IMG/VR virus record: IMGVR_UViG_3300025870_000011
Location: 1-64,000 of that record
Reading direction: 5' to 3' (one strand)
Source of the DNA: a virus
DNA length: 64,000 bases
A program made the translations under genes and the position numbers. Below are positions 48,408-61,800 of the stretch, piece after piece. Position 1 is the first letter of the stretch. Each line of letters begins with the position of its first letter. The notes beneath the pieces were generated by a model. That model searched no databases. It was not told where the DNA came from and saw only the letters and a program-made list of their open reading frames with translations.

Positions 48408-50786
48408 ATGGGGTTACACAAAATTACCAGCAATGCCATACGCTTCAATGGCTTCACAGACGGAATTGTAGTTCCAACTGGTCAATTCAAGGAATCTGGT
48501 GTTAATCTATTACACCCAACCTATTCAGGAGGGTCAGCCACTCTCAAAAGCGATGCGACTAAGATCGGGAGATTGCATCTTCCAACTGAAACGAATCCCC
48601 TAAATCGAATTTTAAGTGCCTTTACTATTGATGCTTTTGTTGTTCCAAATTATGGAGGAACTGTTGTGGTTAAACCTAATTGTTTTGAATTGAAAGTTGG
48701 CGACCCATTCAAAAACGCCCCAATTGAATTTACTATTCATTGCATTGGTCGTGTTTTTAGACTAACAACAACCTTTGACATCAATACGTTAAGAGAGTCG
48801 CATTCGGGAACTTATGGAGGTGGTGAGCATTTACCAAATGATATTTCAGAAGGAGCGCAACCTTTGATGTTAGTTACGGCGCAATTTACAGGCGATGAAA
48901 TGAGAGTTTATGTAAATACAAATCTTGTCGGTAAGTTGAATTTAATTGAGCAACGTATTTTGGATAACGTATCATCAGACTTTTTTATTGGAGGCAGAGG
49001 TGGAGAATTTCGAGGTATCATCGAAAGTGTGCGGATCAACAGGGGGGAAACCGTTGCTTCTCTTTCACCATTGGCTGTGACCGATCAGACCATTGGCCTT
49101 TGGGATTTTGAAGATGAGATGCACATACCCGATATTCACTTTTTTGACAATGCTAACGAAGCATCGGCTACACAAGGCCGTGATGGTAATTTGAATCGAA
49201 AGAGTCTTTTTGAAACTCCTTTGGTATGCGTGGCTTATGATTTTCAGAACATCAATGATTTAGGATATTTTAAGATCTATGAAAGACCTGAACATCCAAA
49301 TGATAATGATGACAACTACACGGCTTTAGAGAAATTAGCCGCAATAGCCACAGGAATACCCTTATCAGACATCAAAAGGCAAACATGGTACTCTACCTCA
49401 CTAAACCTAAATGCGTACACATACGGGACAAATACAGGGTCTTTGGATTATCTTACGTCTGATAGAATCAAGCATTCTTCGTTAAACGGAGTTGTTAATC
49501 AATCAGGAACTCACCCCTTGACTGGATTGACAAAAACAGCAAGTGGCCGAACACAAGATATTACGAATGGTACAGATGTGTTTCTTGCCAACATATCAGA
49601 CTTAGATCCTATGGTTAATCCGATTGAACGTATTAGAATACTATCTTTGGATTTTGCCAACAATAGAGTGATTTGCCAATCAGTTCATTTACAAAATGAC
49701 ACCTCTGTATCGGCAACAATAGAAAACCACCCTAAAGGACAAGGTTTCATTTTCGACCATGCCGATGGAACGCCTGTTTGGTTTGTTTTGGGCAATGCCG
49801 ATTTGGTTATAGATCCTGGTAATAAGTCTACATCGGTATCAGTAGCAAATCAGGTAACTCGGCAAAAAGATGCATTTACAAGATCAAGATTCACACAAGG
49901 GCAACGCTTTGAAGATCGTAGTGGCAATCGCAATACTGCTTTCTTTGTTTCAAAACAAAGCCGAATACCATCCACAATTGGAAGTTCTGCCGCTACAACA
50001 GAAGCACCCGATCCAGATCCTCCCTTCCAAAGCGATATGATTATGTGGTTGCCAGTCAATGCATTAACAGGTTATTCTGATGGCGGAACAGTAACTCACG
50101 TTCCTGATTATAGCGGGAATGGATTTGGAGTGTATGCTGTTGGAACTTGGGCGTATCAAGCCCAAAGTGCTGAATTCAATTCATTCCCTTCGCTTAAGAT
50201 CACGTCAAGCAATGGGGCTTTAGTGAACATAGGAACAAACGATGGTGAATCAAAACAAATTACGCATCAGACTGGAACAGATGGATTTACTGCATTTTGG
50301 ATGATCCATTCGAGTGCCGCATTCAACCTTTCTTCAACTTATGACTTGATCGGTGAAAACGCAAGCACTAACAAAACCTTCTTTGGAGGTGGAACAGTAG
50401 CAAATCGGGTAACTCTAACAAATAACGGAGTTACTACAACATTGAGTCTTGCACGTGGAGGGACGGGTGCGGGTTCGATACAAACACCTGGATTGCTCTC
50501 AATCACCTTTAATCACACCACTAACAATGCGGTAATTCACCGCTTTGCTCAAGAGATGGGTACTTTTGTTGCTAAAGTTGTTAATGATTATCGTTTTGAT
50601 AACGCACTTTTTGGTTTATTCGGAAGGGCTTTATCTACCGACCCTGCCGCTAAAACAGGAACGGCAAGCAACAAAGCCCCTCAAAACACCGAATTTGCAG
50701 AATTTATTCTGTATGATCGAGTTTTGACTGATGCTGAAAGACAACAAGTGCAAGGTTATTTCCTCGACAAATACACGGTGATTTGA
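48408..50786 (+). CDS. Tail adhesin/fibre with two LamG-like domains
   Basis: A 792-residue protein from ATG 48408, just after the upstream stop. DFFIGGRGGEFRGIIESVRI with VTDQTIGLWDFEDEMH near residue 220 and, near the C-terminus, DMIMWLPVNALTGYSDGGTV together with AEFILYDRVLTDAERQQVQG are the signatures of concanavalin-A/LamG-like carbohydrate-binding domains. Such modules bind cell-surface sugars. It is the first of four large tail-tip genes. Confidence 0.72.
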   Translation: MGLHKITSNAIRFNGFTDGIVVPTGQFKESGVNLLHPTYSGGSATLKSDATKIGRLHLPTETNPLNRILSAFTIDAFVVPNYGGTVVVKPNCFELKVGDPFKNAPIEFTIHCIGRVFRLTTTFDINTLRESHSGTYGGGEHLPNDISEGAQPLMLVTAQFTGDEMRVYVNTNLVGKLNLIEQRILDNVSSDFFIGGRGGEFRGIIESVRINRGETVASLSPLAVTDQTIGLWDFEDEMHIPDIHFFDNANEASATQGRDGNLNRKSLFETPLVCVAYDFQNINDLGYFKIYERPEHPNDNDDNYTALEKLAAIATGIPLSDIKRQTWYSTSLNLNAYTYGTNTGSLDYLTSDRIKHSSLNGVVNQSGTHPLTGLTKTASGRTQDITNGTDVFLANISDLDPMVNPIERIRILSLDFANNRVICQSVHLQNDTSVSATIENHPKGQGFIFDHADGTPVWFVLGNADLVIDPGNKSTSVSVANQVTRQKDAFTRSRFTQGQRFEDRSGNRNTAFFVSKQSRIPSTIGSSAATTEAPDPDPPFQSDMIMWLPVNALTGYSDGGTVTHVPDYSGNGFGVYAVGTWAYQAQSAEFNSFPSLKITSSNGALVNIGTNDGESKQITHQTGTDGFTAFWMIHSSAAFNLSSTYDLIGENASTNKTFFGGGTVANRVTLTNNGVTTTLSLARGGTGAGSIQTPGLLSITFNHTTNNAVIHRFAQEMGTFVAKVVNDYRFDNALFGLFGRALSTDPAAKTGTASNKAPQNTEFAEFILYDRVLTDAERQQVQGYFLDKYTVI

Positions 50787-53700
50787 TGGCAGATTTAGAA
50801 AATTCAGATGATGATGGCTACGCAGGTATGTCGGGGATGACGACATACAATCGAGTAAAAGGTGAGTTCTTTTTACATCAAATGCCATCGCCTGATGAAC
50901 AGATGGTTCGTCAGACAATTCAAGGAGTTGTAGATGAATTTATTTACAAAACAGATGATTTGTCTCTGCAATCGATCTTAAAACAAAACGAAAAAGTTAA
51001 TGTTACTGAGAATGTGTATCTTGGAGATACCAGTTCAGTAGCAAATCAAAGCGTTACTTCATACTCCACCGACTCAGGCGGCAATCCTTTCAATCGTATG
51101 GTTATTCAAGGGGGAGTAGGATCATATAGCGATACGATGGAGGTTACGCTTTCGTCGTCAGTTCACGATGAAATAATTGCTATTGCTGTTGATGACATAA
51201 AGCCGTTTATGATAAAAGGATTAGACACGGATCATACTGCTAACTTAATCAAAGATAAACCAACTAATGACGGTTATATTAAACATCTAAGCCCCTCGAA
51301 ACAACCGTTAATCGCTTCAATCGAATCGCCAACTATCTTGATAAACGCAGGGGGTCCGAAAAGAGTTCTTGTTTTCTATGATGCTATTGATTTAACTGGA
51401 GAGGTTGTTGCAGGGAATACTCTAACTCCATCCCAAGTCAATCCTCATCAACGGCCTTATCACGTAGAAGGAGACAATAAAGGATATTTAGTGGTCAAGA
51501 AAACAATCCCTGCATCATCAACTTTGTATGAAGTCTCATCAGGAGTATATAGAACCTTATCAGATATTTTGCTCAAGCCATATTCCTCAGCACCTGCGAC
51601 TGATTCAGATGTTCAAATGAAGATCACAGCAGCAGGAGGGTTGATTACTTTGCCAACTAAAAATTTCAAGCAAGCAATAAGATCTCACGTTCTTAAATCT
51701 CATGCATTTGAAGGTTCATTCCCCTCTCCTTTCATAGACATAAGCGATTGTGTTATTTCAGTAAAAAACAATTTGAAGGGCTATGGCCGTCCTCAAAATA
51801 TTGCTAATCCCAACACTCCAGATGAAACCTCAAATCCTACTCACCATGTAATGACAATACAATCAAATATTGGCAGGAATTTAGAAACATTTGACTCAAC
51901 ACAAAGAACTCCACCCGAATTATCTCGATCAACTCTTCAAGTATTCAACATCATCGACAATGAAGTATCTCAAAACGCAAATACAATTCTTGTAGTACCT
52001 GCAAATCGAAATCGTTATGCAGTTCTTGATGATTTTTTGACCCTTACAGATCATGAGGAATCATCAACTGTTTCTATTGAAATTTCATTGCTAAGTGGAA
52101 GGGCAGAGGAATTTAACACACAAATGAAAAATGGCAATGCAAGTCTTGAACTTCGTGGTCGTTCAAATCTCATGGATATTACAGGTAAAGAAACAAAGAG
52201 GAATTTAAATTTGGGCGAAAGTGTTCCAATCAAAGAGATTGGCGATACTGGAACTCCTACTGTATCAATTACATTGGGGGGAGTTGGTCAAGGAGGAATT
52301 GATGCTAAACCTGAATGGACTGAACATCCTTTCTTACCAGGATGGAAAGATCGAATTGTAGGATCAGGAAATGCATCGGTTCGCAATGATCGGCAAACTT
52401 CAACAGATTATGCTTCGACACGTGCGTTAGTTGAGTTGCCATTGTTCCCCTCTATGTTCTATGATGTGGATGGAATCTATGAGAAAGTAGAGGGCAATAC
52501 TGATGGATTTCACTCAGAAGGAAAAGACTTTGAAATGACGATTGATTGCACCATGACGGCAAAAAACCGTGTGCAGATGAGAAACTATGAGGCACGAAAT
52601 TCAGTCGATTGGGGTTTTCAAGATAGTCTTGCGGCAATTGAAATTGCTAATCCAATTATAAATGCATACCAAGGCAGTAACAATAGTTTTCTCAGTTTCA
52701 AAAGATGGTGCATAAGAGCGCAAAAAACATCAATTCAAGCAGTTGTAACAGCCCACGATCTTACGTTAGGGGCAAATTCATACATTACTGTTGATGATGT
52801 TGAGCCATTTATCAATGAAACAGTTCAAGGTTCGTTTGGTCCGCAAATTGACGGAACAACAGGAGTATTGGCAAATAAATTCTACATTACTGTTGGCGAA
52901 GGGGCTGTAAAAGGTTATTCAATACCAGGTACTTTGATTGATCAAACAAACGGTGTTTTCTTTATGCTAAGAGTTCACAAAATTGTCAATGCAACAAATA
53001 AGATCTATGTCGATACAGCAATAGTTCGCAATGTAAATAGAGATATGGTGTTGAATTTAAGCGGGGTTGCCCCAACTGCATCATCTACAATTTTTAACGG
53101 GGCAGTTGTAACTTATGGAGGCGCAATTCGTAATCAGAGTTTAGGGGGATCCGAAGAACCAATCTTCGTATTTACATCTACTAACACTACTGATGGACTT
53201 GCTTCTTCGATTGAAGGGGGGCTAAAACAGTGCTTAGGAATCGAAAATGGCTTGATAAATCAAGTTAAAACAAGTAAAAGAACGTATGTAATCATAGGGG
53301 GAACGAATACACGCACACCTGTTGATGTCGGGGGTTTTGAATTTGATGTATGGAACAGATATGGTTTTGATAACAACCGTGAATTGAAAGAACCGATCAT
53401 ATGTCATCCCAACTTTACAAGTTTGAAAGGAAAATCATCTAACGGAACATCGCTGGAGTATGTTTTGCCGAGTCACTTAAACTTTCGAGACATTGCGTTA
53501 AAAAGCGTGAGTTTTGAATCATGTGTGAACGAATTGATACGCCAAATAAACATGGCAGGGCATCCTCAAGCAAAGAACTCTTTTGGCGCAAGTGCCTATG
53601 AAACGCCTTTGCAGGGTGAAAATAAATCAGGAAGTCACATGGGATATGTTCGAGCATTTATTGGCAAAGAAGTCGAATCACGAACTGGTGAAAAAGGCAT

Positions 53701-55855
53701 TTCTATTGTAATTCACAGCACAGTTCCTGGTGCATCAGGGAGAGAATTTGCAGTATGGCTATCAAACAAATCAGTATATCCTTATCGACCAATTCAAGCA
53801 ATTGGGCATGGAGGTTTACTCGCAACCAACAGCAGATCGTATCAGATGAATTCGTTCCCTGCTCCCATGCCTATTGGCGCAGATGGTGAAACTTTTGTTC
53901 CCATAACCACTTTTACTGGTGCGCCTCATGGACCGTTGATTCACCACGAAGATAAAACAAACACAATCAGAACATACAACGGAGTAGGAAATATTTTCAA
54001 AGGAAAAACAAAATCAACAGCCTCATCTACATTACAAAGTGCAACTGGATCATACGAATGGGATGATTCACAAAAGGAATTTAAATATATCACGGTAGAA
54101 GGTAAAGCGTTGGATTATATGCTTAGAACCTCTCATACCTATACTGGGATAAATAATGTTCCCGCCAATCAACGGGATAGCCGATTGTTGCGAATTGGAG
54201 GTGTTTTAGCAACTTTCAGTTCTGTCAAACCAAGTCCAAATGGGATAGCATACACTCCCTTAGCAACAGGAGGGGAAGATGAAGCGTATATTTGGAACGT
54301 GAGGCCGTTATCCAACCCTGATAGATTTGTAAAACAATTCTATGATGGAAATTTTAACACCTTTGCTGATGAAATAACAGACATAGACGTAGAATTCCTA
54401 TACCCTGCAATTGATCAAGAAGCAATTTTGTTCTTTGGTGGAGGGCATACTGGATTGACTTTTGACATCAGCGATGGAACTAATAATGACTACTCAGATT
54501 TTTACACACACCCTCTTTCCAAAGGACCAACTGGTTTTGCTGGTTTTCAAAATCTTGGCGAAACATCATCTCCCTTTGCTGTGCTTGATTTCACAGATGT
54601 GCTGAACGAAGATACAATCAATAGTGATACATTGAGAGGGTTTCATCACACAACTGTTCTCAATTCAGATAACGAACCAGAGGGCAAGTGTGCTTTCTAT
54701 GCAAGATTACAGAATGGAGTTTATGGATCGGGCGAGGACTTGGGAACTGGTGCTGTGAGTCAAGATAACACCAAATGGCGTGAAGATCTCTACAATCGAA
54801 AGGTTCGAGTTACCTCTGCCAATGGAATGGGTACACCCAAAAATGGAGTTACAAACACCGTAGAAGTAACCCCTACTGGGTCAGCACCAACAGCCAAATT
54901 ATTTGCTCATGGCGATGTTGTTGCACTTCATAATAACAATTCGGGAACGGTTGAAGCGGAACACGCTGAGGTCAAAGGCTTTGATCCTGGTAATGCAAAC
55001 TGGTGTATATCAGCAATATGCGCCCCCCCTGCATCCAATCCTAATTACATGACGGGACCTATTTTTCATGCGATTTATGACGATGGAACACCTAATGGCC
55101 GACCTTATGGATTGCATCTTGGCGCAGCAGCCCCTTCGTCGGGAAATATACCGATTTCTCTTGCGATTACAGGGTTCAATCCAGCACCATTTCCAGGCAA
55201 TCCGAAGGTTGAGGCAGCAGTTCTTGTTCCCTCAACTGTAACTGGGAGTTCAGTCAAAGTAGATGAAACAGGATATACGTTCATAATGGCAGGTCAAAGA
55301 GATCCTTCATCACCCGTTCCATCATTCCTATACATCGGAAATACAGTAGGAATTACAAACCCCGAAACAGGATCAATGGCCGCAGGTATCTTTGATTTCT
55401 CCGATTATATGATTCGGCTTCCTGATCAACAATACTCAGCAGCAGGTATTCCTGGTGCATCGCCAAATGGAAAAACCAACTTTGAAACAGAAACCAGTGG
55501 ATATGGAGGCGGCGATGCCGATCACCCTGATTTGCCTACTGCGGTGCATTCTATTCGAGATAAAAATATGGCAACAATTGGATGCGCTTTGATCGGTGCG
55601 CCTTTCATCAATATGTTACCTGGAGTAACGCAGGGAGGAAAAGCAATACTTGCCCCTGTAAATGATTATTTTACGGCTTTACAATCGGGAACCCCTACAT
55701 ATGGGGTTACTGGGACAGGAGGATCTTTTGGCGATGGCAAGAATTCGGCAGGACCCATTCACTTTGCAGGGTATTTGACCGATGTTGCTTTATGGAAGCG
55801 TTATATGTCCTTTACTGAGGCAACCAACTGGTTCGCATCATATAACAAATGGTGA
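50786..55855 (+). CDS. Giant tail-tip/fibre protein
   Basis: A 1689-residue protein from ATG 50786, overlapping the upstream stop. It is a series of beta-rich domains without obvious enzymatic motifs, ending with FAGYLTDVALWKRYMSFTEA, the terminal signature of a LamG-like domain also seen in the neighbours. Size and position indicate a tail-tip adhesin or baseplate-extension protein. Confidence 0.7.
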   Translation: MADLENSDDDGYAGMSGMTTYNRVKGEFFLHQMPSPDEQMVRQTIQGVVDEFIYKTDDLSLQSILKQNEKVNVTENVYLGDTSSVANQSVTSYSTDSGGNPFNRMVIQGGVGSYSDTMEVTLSSSVHDEIIAIAVDDIKPFMIKGLDTDHTANLIKDKPTNDGYIKHLSPSKQPLIASIESPTILINAGGPKRVLVFYDAIDLTGEVVAGNTLTPSQVNPHQRPYHVEGDNKGYLVVKKTIPASSTLYEVSSGVYRTLSDILLKPYSSAPATDSDVQMKITAAGGLITLPTKNFKQAIRSHVLKSHAFEGSFPSPFIDISDCVISVKNNLKGYGRPQNIANPNTPDETSNPTHHVMTIQSNIGRNLETFDSTQRTPPELSRSTLQVFNIIDNEVSQNANTILVVPANRNRYAVLDDFLTLTDHEESSTVSIEISLLSGRAEEFNTQMKNGNASLELRGRSNLMDITGKETKRNLNLGESVPIKEIGDTGTPTVSITLGGVGQGGIDAKPEWTEHPFLPGWKDRIVGSGNASVRNDRQTSTDYASTRALVELPLFPSMFYDVDGIYEKVEGNTDGFHSEGKDFEMTIDCTMTAKNRVQMRNYEARNSVDWGFQDSLAAIEIANPIINAYQGSNNSFLSFKRWCIRAQKTSIQAVVTAHDLTLGANSYITVDDVEPFINETVQGSFGPQIDGTTGVLANKFYITVGEGAVKGYSIPGTLIDQTNGVFFMLRVHKIVNATNKIYVDTAIVRNVNRDMVLNLSGVAPTASSTIFNGAVVTYGGAIRNQSLGGSEEPIFVFTSTNTTDGLASSIEGGLKQCLGIENGLINQVKTSKRTYVIIGGTNTRTPVDVGGFEFDVWNRYGFDNNRELKEPIICHPNFTSLKGKSSNGTSLEYVLPSHLNFRDIALKSVSFESCVNELIRQINMAGHPQAKNSFGASAYETPLQGENKSGSHMGYVRAFIGKEVESRTGEKGISIVIHSTVPGASGREFAVWLSNKSVYPYRPIQAIGHGGLLATNSRSYQMNSFPAPMPIGADGETFVPITTFTGAPHGPLIHHEDKTNTIRTYNGVGNIFKGKTKSTASSTLQSATGSYEWDDSQKEFKYITVEGKALDYMLRTSHTYTGINNVPANQRDSRLLRIGGVLATFSSVKPSPNGIAYTPLATGGEDEAYIWNVRPLSNPDRFVKQFYDGNFNTFADEITDIDVEFLYPAIDQEAILFFGGGHTGLTFDISDGTNNDYSDFYTHPLSKGPTGFAGFQNLGETSSPFAVLDFTDVLNEDTINSDTLRGFHHTTVLNSDNEPEGKCAFYARLQNGVYGSGEDLGTGAVSQDNTKWREDLYNRKVRVTSANGMGTPKNGVTNTVEVTPTGSAPTAKLFAHGDVVALHNNNSGTVEAEHAEVKGFDPGNANWCISAICAPPASNPNYMTGPIFHAIYDDGTPNGRPYGLHLGAAAPSSGNIPISLAITGFNPAPFPGNPKVEAAVLVPSTVTGSSVKVDETGYTFIMAGQRDPSSPVPSFLYIGNTVGITNPETGSMAAGIFDFSDYMIRLPDQQYSAAGIPGASPNGKTNFETETSGYGGGDADHPDLPTAVHSIRDKNMATIGCALIGAPFINMLPGVTQGGKAILAPVNDYFTALQSGTPTYGVTGTGGSFGDGKNSAGPIHFAGYLTDVALWKRYMSFTEATNWFASYNKW

Positions 55856-55860
55856 TTCGC

Positions 55861-58800
55861 ATGGCTGATGTGTATTCCAGATACCTTGAACCTGCTGAGA
55901 CAGGATCATGGGGTGCTACATCGACAGGAGAATTTAAATCGGGCATCTTCGCAATGCACATTGCTTATCCCGATACTGAATATGGAGATACGGTTGAAGA
56001 TTGGCAATCAGGAGTAAATACAGTCGATTGGAGACAAGGACTTACAATCTTGATTAGAACTCCTTTAGCGGCCAGTTCAGCGACTATTGCTGAGGCTAAG
56101 AACGTAATTGCCATTGATTTAAAACAGGCTGCTATTGATCATGGAAGTTCAGATCATACTTACGATTTAGGAACAGAAGAAGCCGCCCGTTTCATAGCGG
56201 CAAAAATCAACTCACGTAAAATCAAGATGCAAGGTGAAAGAGATTTGACTAAGTATCTACGTGCAAAATACATCCGTCAATCTTTGCCACCTACTTACCA
56301 TCCTTACGAAGTATCGCACGTATCACAATCAGGAGGTCAAACAGTTATGGAATTTGATTTAGGCTGTGCTGGTGAATCATTCCCTACTGAATTTCAAAGT
56401 AGTGATTTTTCCATAAAAATTGAATCCAGTTCCACCTCACCCCATATTGCTGCGGGAACTTATGAGGGAATTTCTTTCAAAGTAACAGGAGGGTCTTTTG
56501 GCGGTTTTGGTGGTATCAACAGTAACATAACGATTGATGGAACGCCAACAATAACGGGTTCACCTGCTGCTGGAGATGCATTCACAAATACATTTACCAT
56601 AATTGGAGAACCTGCAAAACACACCGTTGCGTTATCGTGGGAAACATACTCACCAAGCACCAATCAAGGATATTGGTCAGCCGCTAATTGTGGACCAATT
56701 GTTCAAGGGATGGGTGCTATTGGCGTTCATAGATTGGTGACAAAACCAATGGATGGAGGCAACATGGGGTTGCCAGCGTTAAATTATGATTCTCGAAGCG
56801 GTATTACTGCAAATCAACACAGTTCAAATCACGGCTATAATCGCTTTTCCATTGAAGGATTAAATTCTTGTTTGATGCCAAATATGCCCCCCCCTGATCG
56901 AAAGCAAACGCAACCATCTGTTCAAGGAATTATATCGTTGCATCCCAACACCGAATCGGATCTATCTTCATCTAATCGGTTACGAATTCAAGACCTTGAA
57001 TATGGAACAGAAGTGGTATCATCATCAGGAAGGCCAGCGACAGTAGATACAATTGTTGGTGGTTCGGGATATACTGGTTCTTGGACAGGGGTAGAAACAA
57101 CTGGCGGAACAGGCTTTGGTTTATTGGTTAATACAACTGTATCAACAGGGGCATTGACAGCAATCGCAATCAATAGTAAAGGAACAGGATATTCAATCAA
57201 TGACGTGATAAATGTCGAAGGCGGAACTGGAACATTCAGAATCGCAACCGTAGAATCAGATGGCGTAATTGAGTTGGAAAATGGCGATTATTCAAAGCCA
57301 TTTACATCAGCAGACACAAAACACTACATTCCTTCTGGATCGAATGGGGTTCATCTCACCAAAGTTACGCACAGCAATATTGAGGTGAAACATGGATTAA
57401 ACGATAGTTCTGAAAAATCATATGCCAGATCATTCAGAACCGTTTCGCCAACAAATACTGAGCGTGTGAATGGATTACAAATAAGCAATGAAGAACGTGT
57501 TTTTGAATCAATCGACGTTATTGATGATTTAGGAAATAAATTAGTTCTTAGGGGAGGCTCGCCATTTGGAACAATCATCCGTGATTTTGAGGTGACAAAA
57601 GGTCAAGAAAATAAAGAAACGGGAGAAATCGAAATAAGGCCGTCAGCCCCCTCTGATGTAATCCCTCCAAATATGAAAATTCAATTGCCTAAACCAGAAG
57701 ATATTCCTGGTAGTATCTTTGTCAGAAGCGGCCATGATCGAGTTCAAGCGTGGTCAAACCAAACATGGGGTTTAGGAGGTCTTTCGCCGCCAAACCCAAG
57801 ACTTGCAGGGGATGCTGAAACAGATAGCAATGAAGCATCACAGTATGAAACACATGATCGAACTTTGGTTTTCCATTGTCAAAGAATACTGCATGACAAA
57901 TTAGAAACTATCTTTGGTTTAGAAACCAACTCAACTCCAGGTGCAGTTCCAAGCGGAACAACAAGACTCTTTGCAGCACATCGAATGTCAGATCATGCTG
58001 AACGAGGAAGTTTATTGACACAAACCAACAATGGGGTCGCAACAGGCAACCCAATAGCACATCACAGGATTCGTTTTGGCCGTCAAGGACATTCGTTTGT
58101 TATGCCTCTTTGTCATCGTGGAACTCCCATGTCAATGAGGCGACAATTGCATCGATCTCACGGTTCAGCCTATTCGCTCATGTTTGAGGCTGAAACAGAA
58201 TACAAACACTTTGGTTTTGGAAGCACAAATACAACCAATTCATCAACAGTGTTTGAATTAGATACTATCGACGTTATGGAAAATTCAGCCGTTTATGCAA
58301 CTGGATCTTTCGTTTCAGATGGATTGCCTCTTGATGAATTGAAAGGAATGCGATTGTATGATGCTGATGGCGCATATACCTCTGCCACGCACAGAAGCAT
58401 ACCCGATTATTTGTTTGCACCAGGACAAAAGCACACTAATGTAGAAGGTGTTGCAGAATCAGTAGGTTTTGCTGAAACAGGAATCAACGGTTCAGTAACT
58501 ACTGGCGGTGCTACAAAATTGACGCTGCAAGGCAGCACTTTATCAGCCAATAACCGCTTCAATACAGCAAGCGAGATTATGATTAACGGATTCTTCTTGA
58601 ATAATCATCTTGGCATGGGTGGCCGACCAGAGCCGATCAAGCGTGTTGGCATTGATAGCGGTGGTAACTGGTTTGTTAGAGGGCATCATGAAGGCGTGAT
58701 TCGACCACGTGTTGCTACTGAATTGGCAACAGTTCCTCCATTATTACATCACGATCCTGAAATGTTAAACATGGCAGGTGCGCCAGTTTCATCTTCTGTA

Positions 58801-61800
58801 GCAGTTCCTTCAACAGCATTTACAAAACCAGAAATTGATTATCAGGATATGGCTTTAACAAAAGCAAGAAACACAGGATCAGGTGGAGAGCCTGATGCAT
58901 TCCTATGCACGTGGCTTGCAGAATATAGCCATCCTACGTTTTTTGGAACAATGCGTGAACATTTCATGACTTTACGTTATAGAGAATCTGGAATGCCGAG
59001 ATCGTTGAATTATCCATCAACGAGAGGTCTATTATTGCGTAACTTTTCTGCCGATGGTAACTATGGAACCACAGGTTCACCAGCGACGGCATTGCCCTTT
59101 GAACGACTTTATGTTAATCAATGGTTACAAAATTATGGTTACAATGGACTCAACGCAGGTGGTCATGGCAATGTCGAAGGATTGCGTAGTGCGAGTTCTG
59201 TTCTTATGGGGCATACTACTCGAAGAGAAGCACATGGAACGATTCAATTGTATAATCAGAATGGAACGGCAAGATACTCACGTGGAGAAGGCATAGGAGA
59301 TTCTTTGAATCCAAACGTTACTTTGGCTGCTGTCAAAGGGATTGATTTAGATTCTGATAGCGAAGATCTCAATAGACAATTCTTCGTGTTAAATCCCTAT
59401 GTGGGAATAGATGTAAGCCGCAGATTGCCTGTTCGTGCATGGGGTTTCAAAACCGCATCAAGTAGTCACGATATGCTTGCAGGTGATCCTACTGAAACGC
59501 AGAATACCTATGCAATAACAAATAGTGGTCGGTTTGATGGAGGCAAGCATGACTCAATGGAGGATGTACCTCTCCTTGATGGATTTGTCAATGATACAAA
59601 TGTAATTCATCATGAAAGAGGGATTCATCGTTCAGTCCCAGTTGGATTCGTTACAAATGATTTCACGGCTGAGGCTCATCCGTTTGAGCGAAACATCCGA
59701 CAAAGTAATGATCGGGTTAAAGAACAAGATGAAAAAATGGGAATTGGTGCTAATTTGGGCATCACACAACATGGAATGCTCGCGCCAGATTCGATGGCCG
59801 CAGGTGCATGGGATTATGAGTTGAATGATACAAGGCCAACGACCCTGCCAATCAATAATCCAGTTCTTTGGTTGAAAGCCGATTCTCTTGATTTGAAAGA
59901 TGGCGAATCCATCCCAAAGTGGGTTGATTCATCACCAAACGCCTTTGAATTTATTCAATCATCGGGATCACGGCAACCGACTTTCATCAAACGTGAAAGT
60001 GCTGTGAACAATATGCCTGTCGTTGATTGCGACGGCAATGACTATTTACAATTGCCATTCAGTGAAAAATTAAATTCAGTTGAAATGACCCTCTTTGTTG
60101 TTGGTTTTGCAGACTCCGACGATGGCAACATTCACGGCCTTGTAGAATCCCGATCTTCAACGCCTGTCGCTCGAAGCGGATTCAATATGTATGCGAGGAT
60201 GGATTCAGGGAACGAATATCAATTTTGGGCGGGTGCTAACGCAGGTTATGTAATAGCCGTTACACCAAATGACACCGCTATTGGAGGCGAAGCAGCAATT
60301 TTAACTGGACGAATTTTTGGAGGAAATGGTGGCGGTACAACAGCCACCGTTGAACTGTATCAGAACGGCTACATGGAGGCAACTGCGGGAACTGCCACAG
60401 GAACATGGTATAGGGCTACTGGCGGAACTTACATGGCGGGAAGAGTCCCAAGTTCTTATTATTTGAACGGCAAGATTGCTGAGGTTATACAGTATGATCG
60501 TAAATTGACCAGTGCTGAACAACAAGAAGTTGAATCATATTTGGCGAGAAAATACAACTTACCAATTTCAATCAACGTGGCTCACACAGGACATAAGCAA
60601 GACTATGACAATATCCCAATCAACAAAGGAACTGATCCGTTTATTGATCTCGTTCAACGAAGCGGAAGCCCAACTTATGCTCAACAAGATTCAGTTGGAG
60701 CGATGATCACGGCTTCTGATTCAAACAGTCGTTTTGGTCATGGAAGTGATTTTTACCATCTTCGAGGCAACGCATTACACACTAACGTACACGCAATCAA
60801 TGAAACAAAAGGTCAATTAGCATACCCTCCGAGTGGTCATTCTAAGGTAATTACAACTGGTGCATCAAAACGAATAAACGACATTTTGCCCGATGTTTTG
60901 AATGAAATCTCAGACACAAGGCAAATACAAGCAAGAACAGAACCTCGATTGGGATTGATTATGGAGGTTGAAAGCGAAAGAAACAGCAACAAAAATGTCG
61001 ATTATGCCGTAACTGGAACTCGATCCACTTCTTTGCATACTGATCTTATGTTGGGGCATCACTTCCCTGTTCTTCCTTCTCACACAATAAAAACACATTT
61101 CCCAAACAACGGTTTTACCGTCGATGGAACAGGATCAGCGTCTGTCGCCCCCGATTACTCAGTTAAGCCAACATGGAGTCCCGATTCCAATGGCAACAAA
61201 GGTGCAGTTCATGTTTCACTTACAGACACCACTCAAAATACGTTCAAGACTCATGCTTTAGATCACTGGGCTGTTAGAGGCGTTTCAGAATTACCTGCGT
61301 GGGGAGGTGTGTATATTCTTAGAAAAACGTATCTCAACAGAAATGATGAAGATGAAGGCGTTTTGAATACTGAGGTGAATGAAGGCGAAACGAGGCCAAC
61401 AACATCACATCCTCGCCGTAAATACGTGGATTACATTGTAAGACCTGTTAGGCCATTGAAGTTATTTGGTTTTGCATCCGATCTCTTACAGGATGGATGG
61501 GTTTTAGGCGCAAGAAGTTCGATGACCGCTTCTCTTTACAATTCACATTCGTTTGATCGAGATAAGCGATATGGCGTATTTGAGATGAATTATTCAAGAG
61601 GCGAGAATCAAACAGAACACATTTCATCGGCAGGTTCAGCGTTTACAATCGACTATCCTGATGCAAATGAATACGATGTCACATGGCACTTAATACCAAC
61701 TGCAAATATGCTTCAATTTGCTAAATCAGACGCTCACCGATTTGACAGTGAAGGAAATTTCAATGCTGAGATTGAAGCAAGATATTCGCAATCTCAAATT